A stretch of 64,000 bases of DNA from Limnephilus marmoratus (GCA_917880885.1 OU862933.1:9223452-9287451); one strand, 5' to 3'; shown: positions 11,374-21,949, counted from the first letter of the stretch. Numbers and translations: made by a program. The notes: generated from the letters alone by a model not told the origin.

Positions 11374-11851
11374 TTCAATCAGCTTCTAAAATGTGGAGTC
11401 TTTCTGAATATTTAGAATAAAAACAGGAAATATATATATACTCGTATGTAGATGTGTATTTAAGTATGGGTGTAAATGTGTGTTTATCTTAGATATATTT
11501 TTAAATTTTTATACTCCTATGAAGTCAATCATGTTGATCACTGTAGACACTATGCATATATATATATTTTAATTTGTGTGTTTATCTTACATATATTTTT
11601 AAATTTTTAAACTCCTACGAAGTCATTCATGTTGATCACTGTAGACACTATGCTTATATATATATTTTATTTTTTTTATTATTTTATTTTAACTACCACT
11701 GTTATCCACATAATATAATACCCACACACAGGCTTCGCCTTTGTGGGATTTTTTTTTGTTACTTACATTTTTTGTTATTATGTATTTACCTATATGTGAA
11801 TGTACCAAAAAAACTTTGCTAATAAAAAAAAAAAAAAAATAAAAAAAAAAA
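11374..11851 (+). repeat. LINE 3' UTR with 98-bp tandem duplication and A-rich tail
   Basis: A 98-bp unit starting GTGTGTTTATCTTA is duplicated in tandem at 11478-11575 and 11576-11673, with few differences. After it come the stem-loop at 11723-11747 and an A-rich tail interrupted by single T bases at 11820-11851. Confidence 0.8.
11723..11747 (+). promoter_or_regulatory. 3' terminal stem-loop of the LINE
   Basis: CACAGGC pairs with GCCTTTGTG around a TTC loop (11734-11736), giving about eight pairs with one mismatch. L2/CR1-type LINEs often carry a 3' stem-loop that their reverse transcriptase recognises. Its position about 75 bases before the tail fits that role, which is inferred here. Confidence 0.6.
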
Positions 11852-11859
11852 TAACTCCA

Positions 11860-12503
11860 AAACGGGATTTGATCAGTGCCTTGTTGAGTAATGATAATGA
11901 TCCCATGACAACACCTCTCAGAATCATCAATGCCAAAACAGGAAGAGAAATTAAAAATAAATTAAGAAATAAAGCACCTTTTAATGATAAGCGAGCCCCT
12001 AAACCCATACAGAGGTATGACCCTCGCGGACCTGTTGGGCAAACGTACCTTAAATGGATCATCGAAAAAAACTTCAAAAACCGGCCCGTCCGTCCCCATC
12101 AGGAAGATCACGGGAGATTCCTCTGATGATACTGACATCGAAGTAGTTAACTGCATTACAATGTTTTCTCCTCCTGATGAATTAACGGCCTCCTCTCCTT
12201 ACAGAGTCCGATTTATTGTGAGCGACTTGCATTTCATTATTGCAAACCTTATACTCCAACTGGCGGTGGTTAGCGCAGGAATTGTTCGAGGTGGAATGCG
12301 AAGAATGCGGAGATGATCTCTGTTTTAGACTGTTTCTCAATTTGGCGAGCATCTTTATTCTGAACGCTGACAACTTGGACAATAACGAACGGCACATGTT
12401 AAGTGACATCGCTCGGTATGGTGTCTCTAATCATTACGACTCCAACAGAAACTTTTTTGTTAGATTACTTTTTTCTTCTTTTTATTTCTACAGGATGAGT
12501 TGA
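11860..12503 (+). pseudogene. Eroded coding-like sequence of unknown origin
   Basis: Immediately after the LINE tail, three successive plus-strand frames look like protein rather than AT-rich noise. They cover about 11862-12126, 12060-12316 and 12240-12500. Notable peptides are RYDPRGPVGQTYLKWIIEKN in the first frame, SSDDTDIEVV in the second, and ELFEVECEECGDDLCFRLFL in the third. The composition is less AT-biased than the flanks. Two frame changes would be needed to join them, so it is a broken gene, a retrocopy or part of an integrated element. I do not recognise the family. A pyrimidine tract and CAG near 12200 might be a splice acceptor, but no donor is convincing. Confidence 0.4.
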
Positions 12504-12949
12504 TTATTTTTTTATGTACTCATTTACATACACATAGTGTAACAGTGATTAACCAGCTATTTCTGAGCATTTGTACAAAAGGTAGATGTTATTTTGCTGT
12601 CCAATGATATTTTTTTTTATTAAAAACAATCCTACACGTCGCGACGGGATCACGTGATACCGCGCGCTGTTTTTTTTTGTTACCGTGCTGCTGGAATATG
12701 GATTGGTTATCACGCTAACCGCTAGGCTGTACTCGACTGCTCGGTTGCGACATGTGCTGGAAAAATATTTTTATTTCTTCTAACACAGCAAACTTATTTT
12801 GTGGCACCATTTTGATTGTTCAATATTGTTTAATTGTTCTATATTGGCCCTCGTCCCTTAAACATTATTTTCTTTCTAATTTTATTATTGTTTATGTCGA
12901 TTATTTTTCTCTATTACCTATATATGTCTATTTTTAAAATTAGTTCTGT

Positions 12950-12996
12950 CAAAACCCTGAAGAAGTCAGCTTTGCTGACGAAACATGTCGGTTTTG
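12950..12996 (+). ncRNA. Hammerhead ribozyme-like motif, best copy
   Basis: Stem I is CAAAACC (12950-12956) with GGTTTTG (12990-12996), seven perfect pairs. The core CTGAAGA (12957-12963) is followed by one extra A. Stem II is GTCAGC with GCTGAC around TTT, then GAA (12980-12982). Stem III is the minimal palindrome ACA/TGT (12983-12988), and the cleavage-site base is C (12989). This matches a type I hammerhead with very short stem III, as reported for Penelope-like elements. The extra A before stem II departs from the canonical core. Confidence 0.75.
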
Positions 12997-13015
12997 TAAA
13001 CAATAAAAGTGGTAA

Positions 13016-13180
13016 GGGAACGTACCCATACTACGTGACCAACATTTTGCAATTTTTAACCCCCCCCCCCCCCCCCCCCCCGGTGACCAAAATCCTAAGC
13101 AACCCGCCGCTCATTTGTATGGAGCGTGACATTTTGAAGACCCCCCCCCTAAACGTGTCACGTAGTATGGGTACGTTCCC
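13016..13180. mobile_element. Harbinger-type MITE, copy 1 (165 bp)
   Basis: The terminal inverted repeats begin GGGAACGTACCCATACTAC and extend about 24 bp. The 3-bp duplication TAA lies at 13013-13015 and 13181-13183. The related element at 21950-22040 keeps the empty site GTGGTAAAAAC, which confirms both ends. Long C runs lie just inside the repeats. A TAA/TTA duplication is typical of PIF/Harbinger. No coding content. Confidence 0.9.
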
Positions 13181-13218
13181 TAAAAACAAAGTAATTTATT
13201 AATTTAAATATTTGTATT

Positions 13219-14395
13219 GTTTTTTTTTCAATTAAAATTGAAAAAAAAAATCGTCGGACGGCAAAATGACATCTACATTTTTTACTCTAAATATGCTCAG
13301 GGATCGCATCGCTGGATAAAAATCCTACTGATATGTTCTGTTACACTCTGAACTCTACATTTAAATTTTTTTGAAGAAAGACGAACATTCCCGGGTTGCG
13401 AATAACCTGACAATTTATAAAAATCTAGTACTACCAACACACTATGCGGGAAATATTGCTTGTGTCGTGATAGAGTACTTAGGAATTGAACTCACGACGC
13501 TTGGGTGGGACCTAAACGCGATGCCGGCTCAGCCACTGACCGGTCTATACAATGTAAATCGTGTATTGTGCAAGACAGCCCGAACTTAAACTGCAATAAT
13601 AAACTTACTAAATTAATCACTTGGCAAACATCTTTCCACTAATCAACGATAGGGCGCAAGGCGCGTAGATTAACTTCACGTCGACATTAACTGACATCAA
13701 TTTGTCTATCAAACATTCAATACCTAATCTCCCGACAATAAGCACGTACTTTTTTTTAACAAATAACTTATCGCTATTTTTCACTGACGTGCGACAGCTT
13801 AAATAGCACTCAATGTCATATCCTGAGAAAAAAACTTTGCTCTCTAAATCAAAATTCAAATATGTATTTAATATATTTATTGTCCAATTTGATCGCTGAT
13901 AATGTGATAATGGTTTAAGTTACGAACGAAATGCACGTCTTAACTGCTAATTTCTCTTATAGTTTCAATCATTTTAGCACCCATACAATACGCAAGTATT
14001 TATTACAAATCACTTATCGCAACTTTTCGATTCAGTTAAAAATCGTGTGTGATAGGTTAGAAACAAACCGCAATAGAAACAGAAGTCAAAATGAAGAAGT
14101 CGTTTCTTAAGCCGCACTTTGCTCCCTAAATCCGAATCACAATCCATCACAGCCGATAGAAATCTAGCAAATCTCATGATCACATCCGCTGACGTCGTTT
14201 TTAAATGACACCTTGATGGCGAGCACACGATCCGACAGACAAACCACTAAAAAGGTAGCAGATAGCTGGTACCGGGTAGCAGATAGTTACTAGCAGGTAT
14301 CAGGCAGCGGGTATCAGGTACCAGAGCATCAGAAGTCAGTGTCAGCTTTGGAGTCCGCATCATTAGAAGGCCGAGGACCGTACATCAATCACCCG
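13219..14395. other. No gene recognised
   Basis: This is AT-rich sequence with scattered short frames. At 14260-14330 a degenerate short repeat around GTAGCAGATA and GGTATCAGG precedes the TATA-containing segment. Confidence 0.5.
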
Positions 14396-14450
14396 GAGCT
14401 CCTGCCTATATAAGAGAACGCCCCACTCGTCCGAGTCAAATTCGAATCCG
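14396..14450 (+). promoter_or_regulatory. Candidate TATA-type core promoter
   Basis: CCTATATAAGAG near 14405-14416 sits in a GC-rich context. About 30 bases downstream is GTCCGAGTCAAATTCG, which holds an initiator-like TCA. No coding frame follows within several hundred bases, so it could be the LTR of an old element or the upstream end of an unseen gene. Confidence 0.3.
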
Positions 14451-15155
14451 GCGATTCTGAATTGAACGTGAGCTGATATGCTCCACTACCATTTCTGCCA
14501 CGTCTTGAATGATTTGTGAAAAATATAGCATAAGTCGTTGGTAGCTTGTCACTCAAACATTCAGTTTGACCACACAGGACTGTGACTGCGGGATTAACTG
14601 GTGAACTGAGCGGACCTTAGGGGAACAAATGGGCATAGACCACATGTTGTCTGCAATGCTACAAATACAAATAACTCAATCACATTTGACATATCTTTCC
14701 GGAATCTGGTGACTTGCTTCAAAAATATATCTCTGGCATCCAAGTCAATCAAAATAGAGCCCAAAGAAAACGTTAGTTTGCCGTGGGATACACACTTCAA
14801 AGGTAACCTTAGACACTCCCAAAAAAACTTTACAATTTATCCCACCTTTTGATATAACACTATTTTATGCATGTGCAATTCAGTAATCACATATGTGTAA
14901 GAATCAATATACACATTTCTACCACTACACGTATAAAAAATTGTTTAAAAATGGTCCCAATTTAATGGTTCATCACTGTTCGGCATTGTTTTTTCTCTTC
15001 AACACACATCATAATATAATATGCTTTAAATTTAAAGTTTGGATGTACAAATGACATTGAACTAATTTTACCTTTTTAAATTTTTCTTTATAACTTAAAC
15101 AGAAAAACCTGAAATTGAAATACTTAATAATTTAAGACAAAATTAGCGACTAATC
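14451..15155. other. No recognised feature
   Basis: AT-rich DNA with no supported gene or repeat assignment. Confidence 0.5.
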
Positions 15156-15614
15156 TCAAACGAAAATATAAAAAACAGAAAAGTCAGAAAAAGATACGGT
15201 TGCATCTAGGAATTAGCCTTACCGGGGTTCTGGTCTGTGGTAAGGGAACGTACCCATACTACGTGACACTTTTAGGGGGGGGGGGGTCTTCAAAATGTCA
15301 CGCTCCATACAAATGAGCGGCGGGTTGCTGAGGATTTTGGTCACCGGGGGGGGGGGGGGTTAAAAATTGCCAAAAGTAGGTCACGTAGTATGGGTACGTT
15401 CCCTAAGAATCTTGCAATTATAAATAAAGATAGCATCCAAAAAAAAAGTGCGTTAAGAAAATGAAGATAATGATGGTAGTTCTTAGTCGAAGAGTGATAC
15501 AGTTATATATGACCGATAGGGGAAATAGTGGAGATAGGGGTCGAATTAGATCTGGGTTCAATTCCTAGATGCGACCGTATCTTTTTCTGATTTTTCTCTT
15601 TCAAATTTTCGTTG
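15156..15614. repeat. SINE-T foldback: two inverted SINE tails around a nested MITE
   Basis: The left arm (15156-15214) and right arm (15559-15614) are inverted copies containing CTAGGAATT, ATACGGT and AACGAAAAT-like phrases. The right side is a SINE-T copy whose pol III box B is recognisable as GGTTCAATTCC (15554-15564), preceded by the SINE head AGTCGAAGAGTGATACAG near 15487. The Harbinger MITE copy 2 lies between the arms. Confidence 0.75.
15244..15403. mobile_element. Harbinger-type MITE, copy 2 (160 bp)
   Basis: It has the same termini as the element at 13016, in the opposite internal orientation, so the C runs appear as G runs. TAA flanks it at 15241-15243 and 15404-15406. The interior CATACAAATGAGCGGCGGGTT matches the reverse complement of the first copy apart from a few changes. 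Confidence 0.9.
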
Positions 15615-15654
15615 CTTATTTATTTTTGTGCTCTGGCATAGTTAAGTATTCAAC

Positions 15655-15925
15655 ATGATTATGGGTGCCTAGGTTGGTGGGGTGGCGTTTGTCTAGGTCT
15701 TGGCGGCGGATGCATCTGCCCACTTACTGCGTGGCTGGACCGGGATCCTTGCAACACAGTAGGAGAGATGGATTCATCACTCCTGGATCCACTGACACCA
15801 GATTAATACCTTTTCCTTCCCAGAACTTTCTCTCAATCTTTTCTTTTAAAAATCCCTACACACAGCATCCCCAACGATGATATAGGTTCTGAGGGAAATT
15901 ATTTGCCTCAGGGTCTCCTGTCCCA
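15655..15925 (+). repeat. Dispersed repeat family B
   Basis: It contains GTCTAGGTCTTGGCGGCGGATG, then GGACCGGGATC, GGATTCATCAC, CTTCCCAGAACTTTC and the terminal CTCCTG. It runs directly into a minus-strand SINE-A copy at a shared CTCCTG/AGTCCC junction. Confidence 0.8.
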
Positions 15926-15927
15926 AC

Positions 15928-16190
15928 TGCTACCAACGGTCTGGAGCCAATGAGCCAGTGAGACTATGGCATCCCCGATTGGGGTATGTTGTGAGGCTGA
16001 AGGTAGTGGGGAAGAGGAGAAGATGGTGAAGAGAATGGTGAGAAAGTATCTGGCTATTCAAATCTAGTCACCAAACACGGCTAAAGCCATTTCAAGCAAC
16101 GTTTCAATTCAGAATGTTGATCTTATACCAGGGCGATACTTAGAGTATCTTCCACTCTGGAACGTATCGCAAATATACCGTACATTATTT
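15928..16190 (-). repeat. SINE-A copy, head missing
   Basis: The body phrases are TGGAGCCA, GAGACTATGGCATCCCC, AAAGCCATTTCAAGCAACG and ATCTTCCACTCTGGAACG. The tRNA-like head expected beyond 16190 is not recognisable. Confidence 0.8.
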
Positions 16191-16990
16191 ATAATGCCCT
16201 AAAACTCAACCTCGATCTTTTTTTATAAAATGTAACCATTGGTGTAATGTGATTTGTTGTCTGAACGCAGGAACCGCAAAAGTTTACCACAATAGCTCTA
16301 CAAAATCCATCTTAAATTAGGATGAACAATGAACGGCCGGAATGCCGCGAGATGAATCATATTAGATTTACAAGACCGTATAAATTGGCCATTCCTCGTG
16401 TCTGGCAGTGCCTCATTTATCATAATCACGATATAAACTCTATTTACTATAATAATGCAATGATTGGTTTCCCGCCGCGTTTCGAGAAGGCGGCAATTCA
16501 CGCATGGCTATAGGAGCCTGTAATGGAGCCTGCTGGAGTACAACGGTAGGTACCCTGCACCAAGGGCGCAGTAACGTTATGTACGAGCTCCATGGCAGAA
16601 GGGTGAACTCATCGGCTTCGGACCCAGAGGTCTGCCGAAATAGCGAAAATGTGTGAATTGGAAAGCAATTTCATTGAAGTAAGTAATTTACAAACTTTTA
16701 GATTAGTTATTAGCCCACGCTATTGATTTGAAAAAACTTTTAATTTGTATCGGTTATTTCTCAAATAAATTAAAAATAAGTTTACTCGTAGGACGGGTAA
16801 TTTCACTGATATAAAAATTAAAATTCAAGTTCTGTGAAAGTTCTATTCAAGTTCTGATATTATTTCATCACTTTAACAGTAGTTGGATAAGAACAGAACT
16901 CGGGTAGGAATTTCACAGATCTTTAAAATTTAATGAATTGTTTAAATTCTTTGAAACATCCCGTTCTTAGTCTTCGTAACCCTGGTAACA
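16191..16990. other. No gene recognised
   Basis: A less AT-rich segment at 16520-16670 ends in GAAGTAAGTAAT, which resembles a 5' splice site. No acceptor or reading frame supports an exon. Confidence 0.45.
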
Positions 16991-16998
16991 CCTTAGCA

Positions 16999-17302
16999 AG
17001 GGTGGATCCAGGATTTTTCTCTGGGAGGGGCACAACGGGCGGCCGGGCAAAAAAACCAACAAATACTGTTAGAAATAAACTTGTAGAATCATACTTCAAG
17101 TTTATTTCTACAAGTTCAAGTATGTATAGGAAGGTGTATGAAAGTGTCAAAACAATAGAAAAATTAAATGTTTAATAAAGACAGTTTTTGCTTTTAAGTA
17201 TGTGCTATGGTGGAATCTCAACAGTACACAAAAATACCATCTAGGGGGGGCACGTGCCCCCGTACCCCCCCCCCCCCCTCCCCCCCTAAATCCGCCCATG
17301 CA
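16999..17302. mobile_element. hAT-like MITE with GGGTGGATCC ends (304 bp)
   Basis: The imperfect terminal repeats are AGGGTGGATCCAGG and, reversed from the right, ATGGGCGGATTTAGG. The flanks CCTTAGCA (16991-16998) and CCTTAGTA (17303-17310) form an 8-bp duplication with one mismatch. The interior holds a perfect 13-bp hairpin (AGAAATAAACTTG) and long C/G runs near the right end. Confidence 0.75.
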
Positions 17303-17320
17303 CCTTAGTAATACTATCAG

Positions 17321-17596
17321 TTAATATTGATAATTTTTGAAGTGACGATAGTTTGTTCAATTACCAGATCTTTATAGTCAGTCACCGGCCAACCCTTCAT
17401 ATTGAAATATTGCTTAGAATTTTCAAATACGTCAAGATTAGATTTTTTACAAGATCAATTAATATTGATAATTTTTGAAGTGACGATAGTTTGTTCAATT
17501 ACCAGATCTTTATAGTCAGTCACTAGCCAACTATTCGTATTAAATTTTTTCTTAGAATTTTCAAATACGTCAAGATTAGATTTTTTACGAGATCTG
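17321..17596. repeat. Tandem duplication, 138-bp unit, two copies
   Basis: TTAATATTGATAATTTTTGA starts copies at 17321 and 17459. The two units differ mainly around the GTCAGTCAC-to-TTAGAAT segment. Confidence 0.95.
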
Positions 17597-18092
17597 CGAC
17601 TCAGGAAACAAATTAAATACCTGAAAATGACACAGAATTTTGGTCACGATAAATGACACGTAAAAAATCTGCGATTTTCGTGTGGTTTTTTTTTTTAAAT
17701 TCAATATGAGTCGTGTATATAAGAAACAGTATGTAATAGCAAATGCCCTCACGCCTATGGTCCTGGTACAATAGGTACCGAGTAAAGGTAACTCGCAACA
17801 ACACTTATGTGGACGTCAGCTTCTCTCGCGCATGGTTAAGGAGAGAATAAAACAAATTGAATGCATTGGATATGCGATCACCAAGATGAATGCACCAGAT
17901 GACTCTGCACGTCTGGAAGATAAAAGAAAATAATTAAAAGGCGGTAGACGCGTAATAGAGAAGATAAATATAAATACGGGGATGTTGAGTGCTGAGATGA
18001 GTAGATTGCTGGTACTTAAAAATACACTATGAACCTAAGGTATATTATTTATCATACTTAAAGTATTTTATTTGTTTAAGGTTCCAATTTCC
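17597..18092. other. No recognised feature
   Basis: No gene or named repeat could be supported here. Confidence 0.5.
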
Positions 18093-18235
18093 AGGAGCAA
18101 TAAATTCCAGTGTTCCGTATTGCGTTTGGGGAGTTTTGTCAGGCCGAAGAAAGTGGGGGATGAAAAGGAGAAATAGGACAAAGGGAAAACAAAGAGATAA
18201 GGAAAAGTTGGGAAGTAATTAGCAAATTAAATCCG
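18093..18235 (-). repeat. SINE-A relic, divergent
   Basis: It keeps the order of family landmarks (TTGGGGAGTTTTGT, AGGCCGAAGAAAGTGGGG, GGGAAGTAATTAGC) but is strongly mutated and truncated. Confidence 0.5.
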
Positions 18236-18240
18236 GTAAC

Positions 18241-19098
18241 TAATAATAATAATAATAATAATTGGATAATTTGTATAGCGCCGTTTTTGTGAAAAATCAC
18301 CTCAAGGGCGCTTTACAATTTATTATAAATCCTAGGCTCTATCTAATTTTATTATTTTCAAATAGATACAGAATCATACTTACCTGCAGGACACTTCCGA
18401 CAAAACACACTTTATTAGAAAGTTTATGCTTATGCTATGGGGAAGATACGACTTTGCACGTGGAGGACATTATATTCAAAACACTGGACATTGCATGAGT
18501 TTTACATTTATATTTATATTTAACAGAAGATTAATGCCAAAGTTGAGTTAATATTTATTTTTAAAGTCTGGAGAATTTTAAGAATTTGCTTTTACACACT
18601 TAGTTATTTACAATGTTGCGAGCCGTGAAGGCGAAGGTGAAAGTTTTTTTTAACTTATTGATACGACTGTCTGAAAAGATTAGTTTTAAGTTTAGCTCTA
18701 AATTGCGCTGAATCTGTGATCATTCTTAACTCGTGTGGCAGTCCATTCCAGGCTTTAGGTCCCGACACTCCGAAAGCACGCTCACCGACTTTAGTATCTG
18801 GTGTGCGCTTTGGTTCCTTCAACCTTCCAATCGCTGATGTTGCTGCTGACCTGAGGGTTGATTGTCGAGAATTGGAATTTTGTGGAATACACATTTCCGA
18901 TAAGTAAGTCGGAGCCATTCCGTTAAGAGACTTGAATACCATCCAGCAGAGCTTAAACTGGATTGTCTCGGGGCACTTGAGCCAGTGAAGATTTTTGAGA
19001 TGCTCAGAAATATGGGAATATTTAGATACGCCGGTGATGAGCCTTGCCGCAGCATGTAGATAATATACATATTTCATAACTATCAAATCAGTATACAT
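18241..19098 (-). pseudogene. L2-like LINE, 3' fragment with ORF2 C-terminus
   Basis: The minus strand from 19098 to 18655 encodes 147 residues ending the ORF2 protein. Landmarks are AARLITG, LHWLKCPETIQFKLCWMVFK, LNGMAPTYLSE, RSTLRSA and GPKAWNGLPHELR, typical of the region after the reverse transcriptase in L2/CR1/Rex1-type elements. The 3' UTR ends in GGCGCTATACAAATTATCC and an (ATT)n tail (18241-18262 on the plus strand), the usual L2-type terminus. The 5' part is missing; the copy is cut at 19098 next to a hammerhead-like repeat. It is a dead-on-arrival copy. Confidence 0.85.
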
Positions 19099-19200
19099 TT
19101 ACCCTGAAGAAGGAATGGTCGTTCTGAAACCGGTCGGCTTTACTCAAATATAAAAGTGGTTTAAACAAAGTTAAATTGTTTCATTTATCTAAATGTAGAT
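19099..19200 (+). ncRNA. Hammerhead-like motif, family 2
   Basis: CTGAAGA (19104-19110) is followed by the extra A, a GGAA/TTCT hairpin and GAA. Stem III ACC/GGT runs 19129-19134 and C is at 19135. AATATAAAAGTGG follows. All core positions are kept, but stem I is only about two pairs long, so folding is uncertain. It abuts the L2 fragment exactly. Confidence 0.6.
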
Positions 19201-19658
19201 AACTTACAATGTAAACCTATTGTCATGGTGGGATTTTACAGTTTGGAACAAGGTACAAATATACTATATTAATAATAATAGTAATATATCTTTATTCAAT
19301 GAAATTGGCAACATTACAACTAAAAAAGTACACGTTCAATGTAGATTACAAATAGATTACATCAGTACAAAAAAATTAACAAGTAGAAAGTAATGTAAGA
19401 TCGGTTACACAGAAGTAGCATAATTTTACAATATTTTTAGTTGTGCATAGTCTGCCTCACTATGTGACAAATATCAACGTTTCGGTGACCTGACAATTTA
19501 ATCCCCGACAGTTGGCCCCGAAATTATAATTATTACAAAATTATAACTTTTCGTGCATGAAAACGACTTTAAAAATACCTTTAATAATAGGTTGGAATGG
19601 ATATCAAACGAATTTATTTCATGCCAATTTTTAATACGCTGGTATATATACAGTATGC
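19201..19658. other. AT-rich stretch
   Basis: ATATCTTTATTCAATGAAATTGGCAACATTAC near 19288 looks like the reversed 3' end of a retroposon but could not be assigned. Confidence 0.4.
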
Positions 19659-20184
19659 TAGGGTTGCCAATCGTCCTGTTTTCCCAGGACATGTCCTGCT
19701 TTTTGGGATGTCCTGGGCTGTCCTGGATAGTTTTTAAGCATCGTCATTTAAAATTCGCGCGCCACTACTCTCTCTAATCGTTTTGTCACTGGGCTCACGC
19801 CGACCGTGTGAAGATCGAGGTTTTTTTCACTTATAAACACACATAAAAATAAAGAATAAAATAATGAAAGATTTAATAAATTAATAATAAAAAAAATAAA
19901 ATAAATAAATAAAACCTAAGAATTTGTCCCGTTACATTACCTACTTAAACTTGATTATTTTATGATTAAAGACATCATTCCTCCATTTGATTCGCTAATT
20001 TAGTTGAACACTTTAATAACAAATGTGATTTGTATTAGACCCTGTTTTCAGTACAATATAACTACAATTAGTTACTGCTCTTATTACGTATATAGTACTG
20101 GATTTAAATCGAAATTACTACCGAAATGTCCTGGTATTTCTACCGTCAAATCCTGGATTTCAAAGTTTGGAGATGGCAACCTTA
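19659..20184. mobile_element. hAT-like element with TAGGGTTGCCA ends
   Basis: TAGGGTTGCCA at 19659 is matched in reverse by TGGCAACCTTA ending at 20184. Subterminal GTCCTG repeats occur at both sides. It is related in ends to the element at 3326-4482. The flanks CAGTATGC and CGAGTATA do not form a clean 8-bp duplication. Confidence 0.6.
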
Positions 20185-21413
20185 CGAGTATACAGACATG
20201 TAGTTTTATCCTAGATAAATTTGAATGAAAATATGTTTTATGTGTTTGTTATTCACCGGTTCATCCACTTTACACACCCCTTCGGGAGTACTTAGTTATA
20301 TTTTGTAGAAGTTGGATCATATATTCCCATTGTAGGGGAATCAACCGCCTTGGAATCCAACGTTTCTTATAACAGCTGCTTAGATGTATATATTTTTTTA
20401 TATATGTATATGTACGTCAAATTTAACAATCCCCACGACAACACTAGGCACAGACTAAACTCTTGTACTTCTTTGTAGGGTATGTAGTGTTTTTTTTAAA
20501 GGACTGCATTGTTAACACTCACAATGATTTTTTTGTTTGTTTATTAGCTGGTCATTTCGACGACAGAAAGCGAATTGAACTTCATATTATTAATAACAAT
20601 CCCACGGATTCAATTCAGAAGTTACCGGTTGAATCGTTCTCGAATAAGACGATGTTCGAGACATTTTTTATATCTGTAACGATGTTTGGAATTAATAATA
20701 CTATTAGTTCATATTTTCCTGCAGAGATGATGCTGAAATCATTGTCATCTATCAGATCATCACGGTTTATGAATAAGAAAATGATCTTTTAATTCGAAAC
20801 ACAAATGTTTCGATCTTGCCCAGCACTAGTCGTATAATAAATATAATATTATTATGAGATCGTCTTTCACAGTACATTCCTTGTCTCCATTAGAACACCG
20901 GTATTGTTATCGTATTGATCTCTGGTTATTTATTCCGATTGTGTTTTATTACTAGTCACGCCCTAATCACATATTATCCAGCCCAATGTAATGTGGAAAT
21001 ATATCTCCGTTAGGCCGGGCAAGCTAGAAATATCCATTTAGATAATGTCAGTTTAGATTGGATGTTTCTCACCTGGATACTCCTATTCTATTAGCAATTG
21101 TCTTAGCCGTTTGTAAGATGTATTCAACAGACAAAACATTGTTTAACAGTTGGCTTGAGGCATGAACGTATATCTATTTGCGAAAGCAAGATAGAGTATT
21201 GGGTTGTAAAATTGGGTTTTGTCTTTTGAGATAACAACTCGAGCGTACTCGTTAATAATTGAAAAACGCGTCAGAGTCCAGGATTTATACCCTCATTAAA
21301 ATAATCACACCTCCGAATTTTAATATGGTGTATAAAATGGTTATAATGATAGAGAGCCATTGAAAGCAACTATATTTGACCGTTTATCTCATATTTTTAG
21401 GATTTATAAAAAA
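20185..21413. other. No gene recognised
   Basis: A 109-codon plus-strand frame at 20463-20792 follows TTTGTTTATTAG, an acceptor-like site, but has no recognisable domain. The part at 21290-21413 is related to 61850-61975, so it belongs to an older repeat. Confidence 0.45.
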
Positions 21414-21512
21414 ATATAAAAAATCACTTCTTCTAACACAGCAAACTTATTTTGTGGCACCATTATGATTGAAATTAATAGATTACTTCGTTTTTACCAC
21501 TTTTATTGTTTA

Positions 21513-21559
21513 TAAAACCGACATGTTTCGTCAGCAAAGCTGACTTCTTCAGGGTTTTG
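21513..21559 (-). ncRNA. Hammerhead ribozyme-like motif in copy 2, left arm
   Basis: On the minus strand it has the same core as at 12950: CTGAAGA, extra A, GTCAGC/GCTGAC stem II, GAA, ACA/TGT stem III and C at the cleavage site. Stem I has six pairs, with a mismatch at the outer end. Confidence 0.7.
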
Positions 21560-21949
21560 ACAGAACTAATTTAAAAATAGACATATATATATATAGGTAA
21601 TAGAGAAAAATAATCGACATAAACAATAATAAAATTAGAAAGAAAATGTTGTTTAAGGGACGAGGGGCAATATAGAACAATTAAAAAAATGTCAATGGCA
21701 TTCAGTTGGACAAATTAGAAATTTTAGAGATTAGAAAGAGTGTTAATGCAAATTTAAATATTATTAATAATCCAAAATTGTTTTTAAATGACCCATTATT
21801 AAATCTATTCCCCTTTTAAATTTTTTTTAATTGTTCTATATTGCCCCTCGTCCCTTAAACATCATTTTCTTTCTAATTTTATTATTGTTTATGTCGATTA
21901 TTTTTCTCTATTACCTATATATATATGTCTATTTTTAAATTAGTTCTGT

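Larger units (their letters stand above)
6990..11851 (+). mobile_element. Two-ORF non-LTR retrotransposon (CR1/Jockey superfamily), apparently intact
   Basis: The element has a leader, ORF1, ORF2, a 3' UTR with a stem-loop, and an A-rich tail at 11820-11851. Both reading frames are open over their full length, which implies recent activity. The reverse transcriptase follows an AP endonuclease, and no RNase H domain is evident. That layout and the GIPQGTVLGPLLFLIYINDL motif fit the CR1/Jockey superfamily. The clade cannot be fixed without a tree. No target duplication was located because the 5' end is uncertain; the start given here is approximate. Confidence 0.8.
12776..13205 (+). mobile_element. 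Hammerhead-bearing retroelement, copy 1 (Penelope-like, non-autonomous)
   Basis: The copy has the shared head CTTCTAACACAGCAAAC...GTGGCACCATTTTGATT, a middle part, a hammerhead-like motif and AATAAAAGTGG. It ends in sequence related to AACGAAGTAATTTATTAATTT. Flanking AAATATTT-TATT (12763-12775 and 13206-13218, one mismatch) is a plausible target duplication. A Harbinger-type MITE is nested at 13016-13180. No protein is encoded. Confidence 0.75.

Noticed and set aside
20463..20792. 109-codon frame after an acceptor-like TTTATTAG
   Set aside because: No donor, partner exon or homologous domain is visible.
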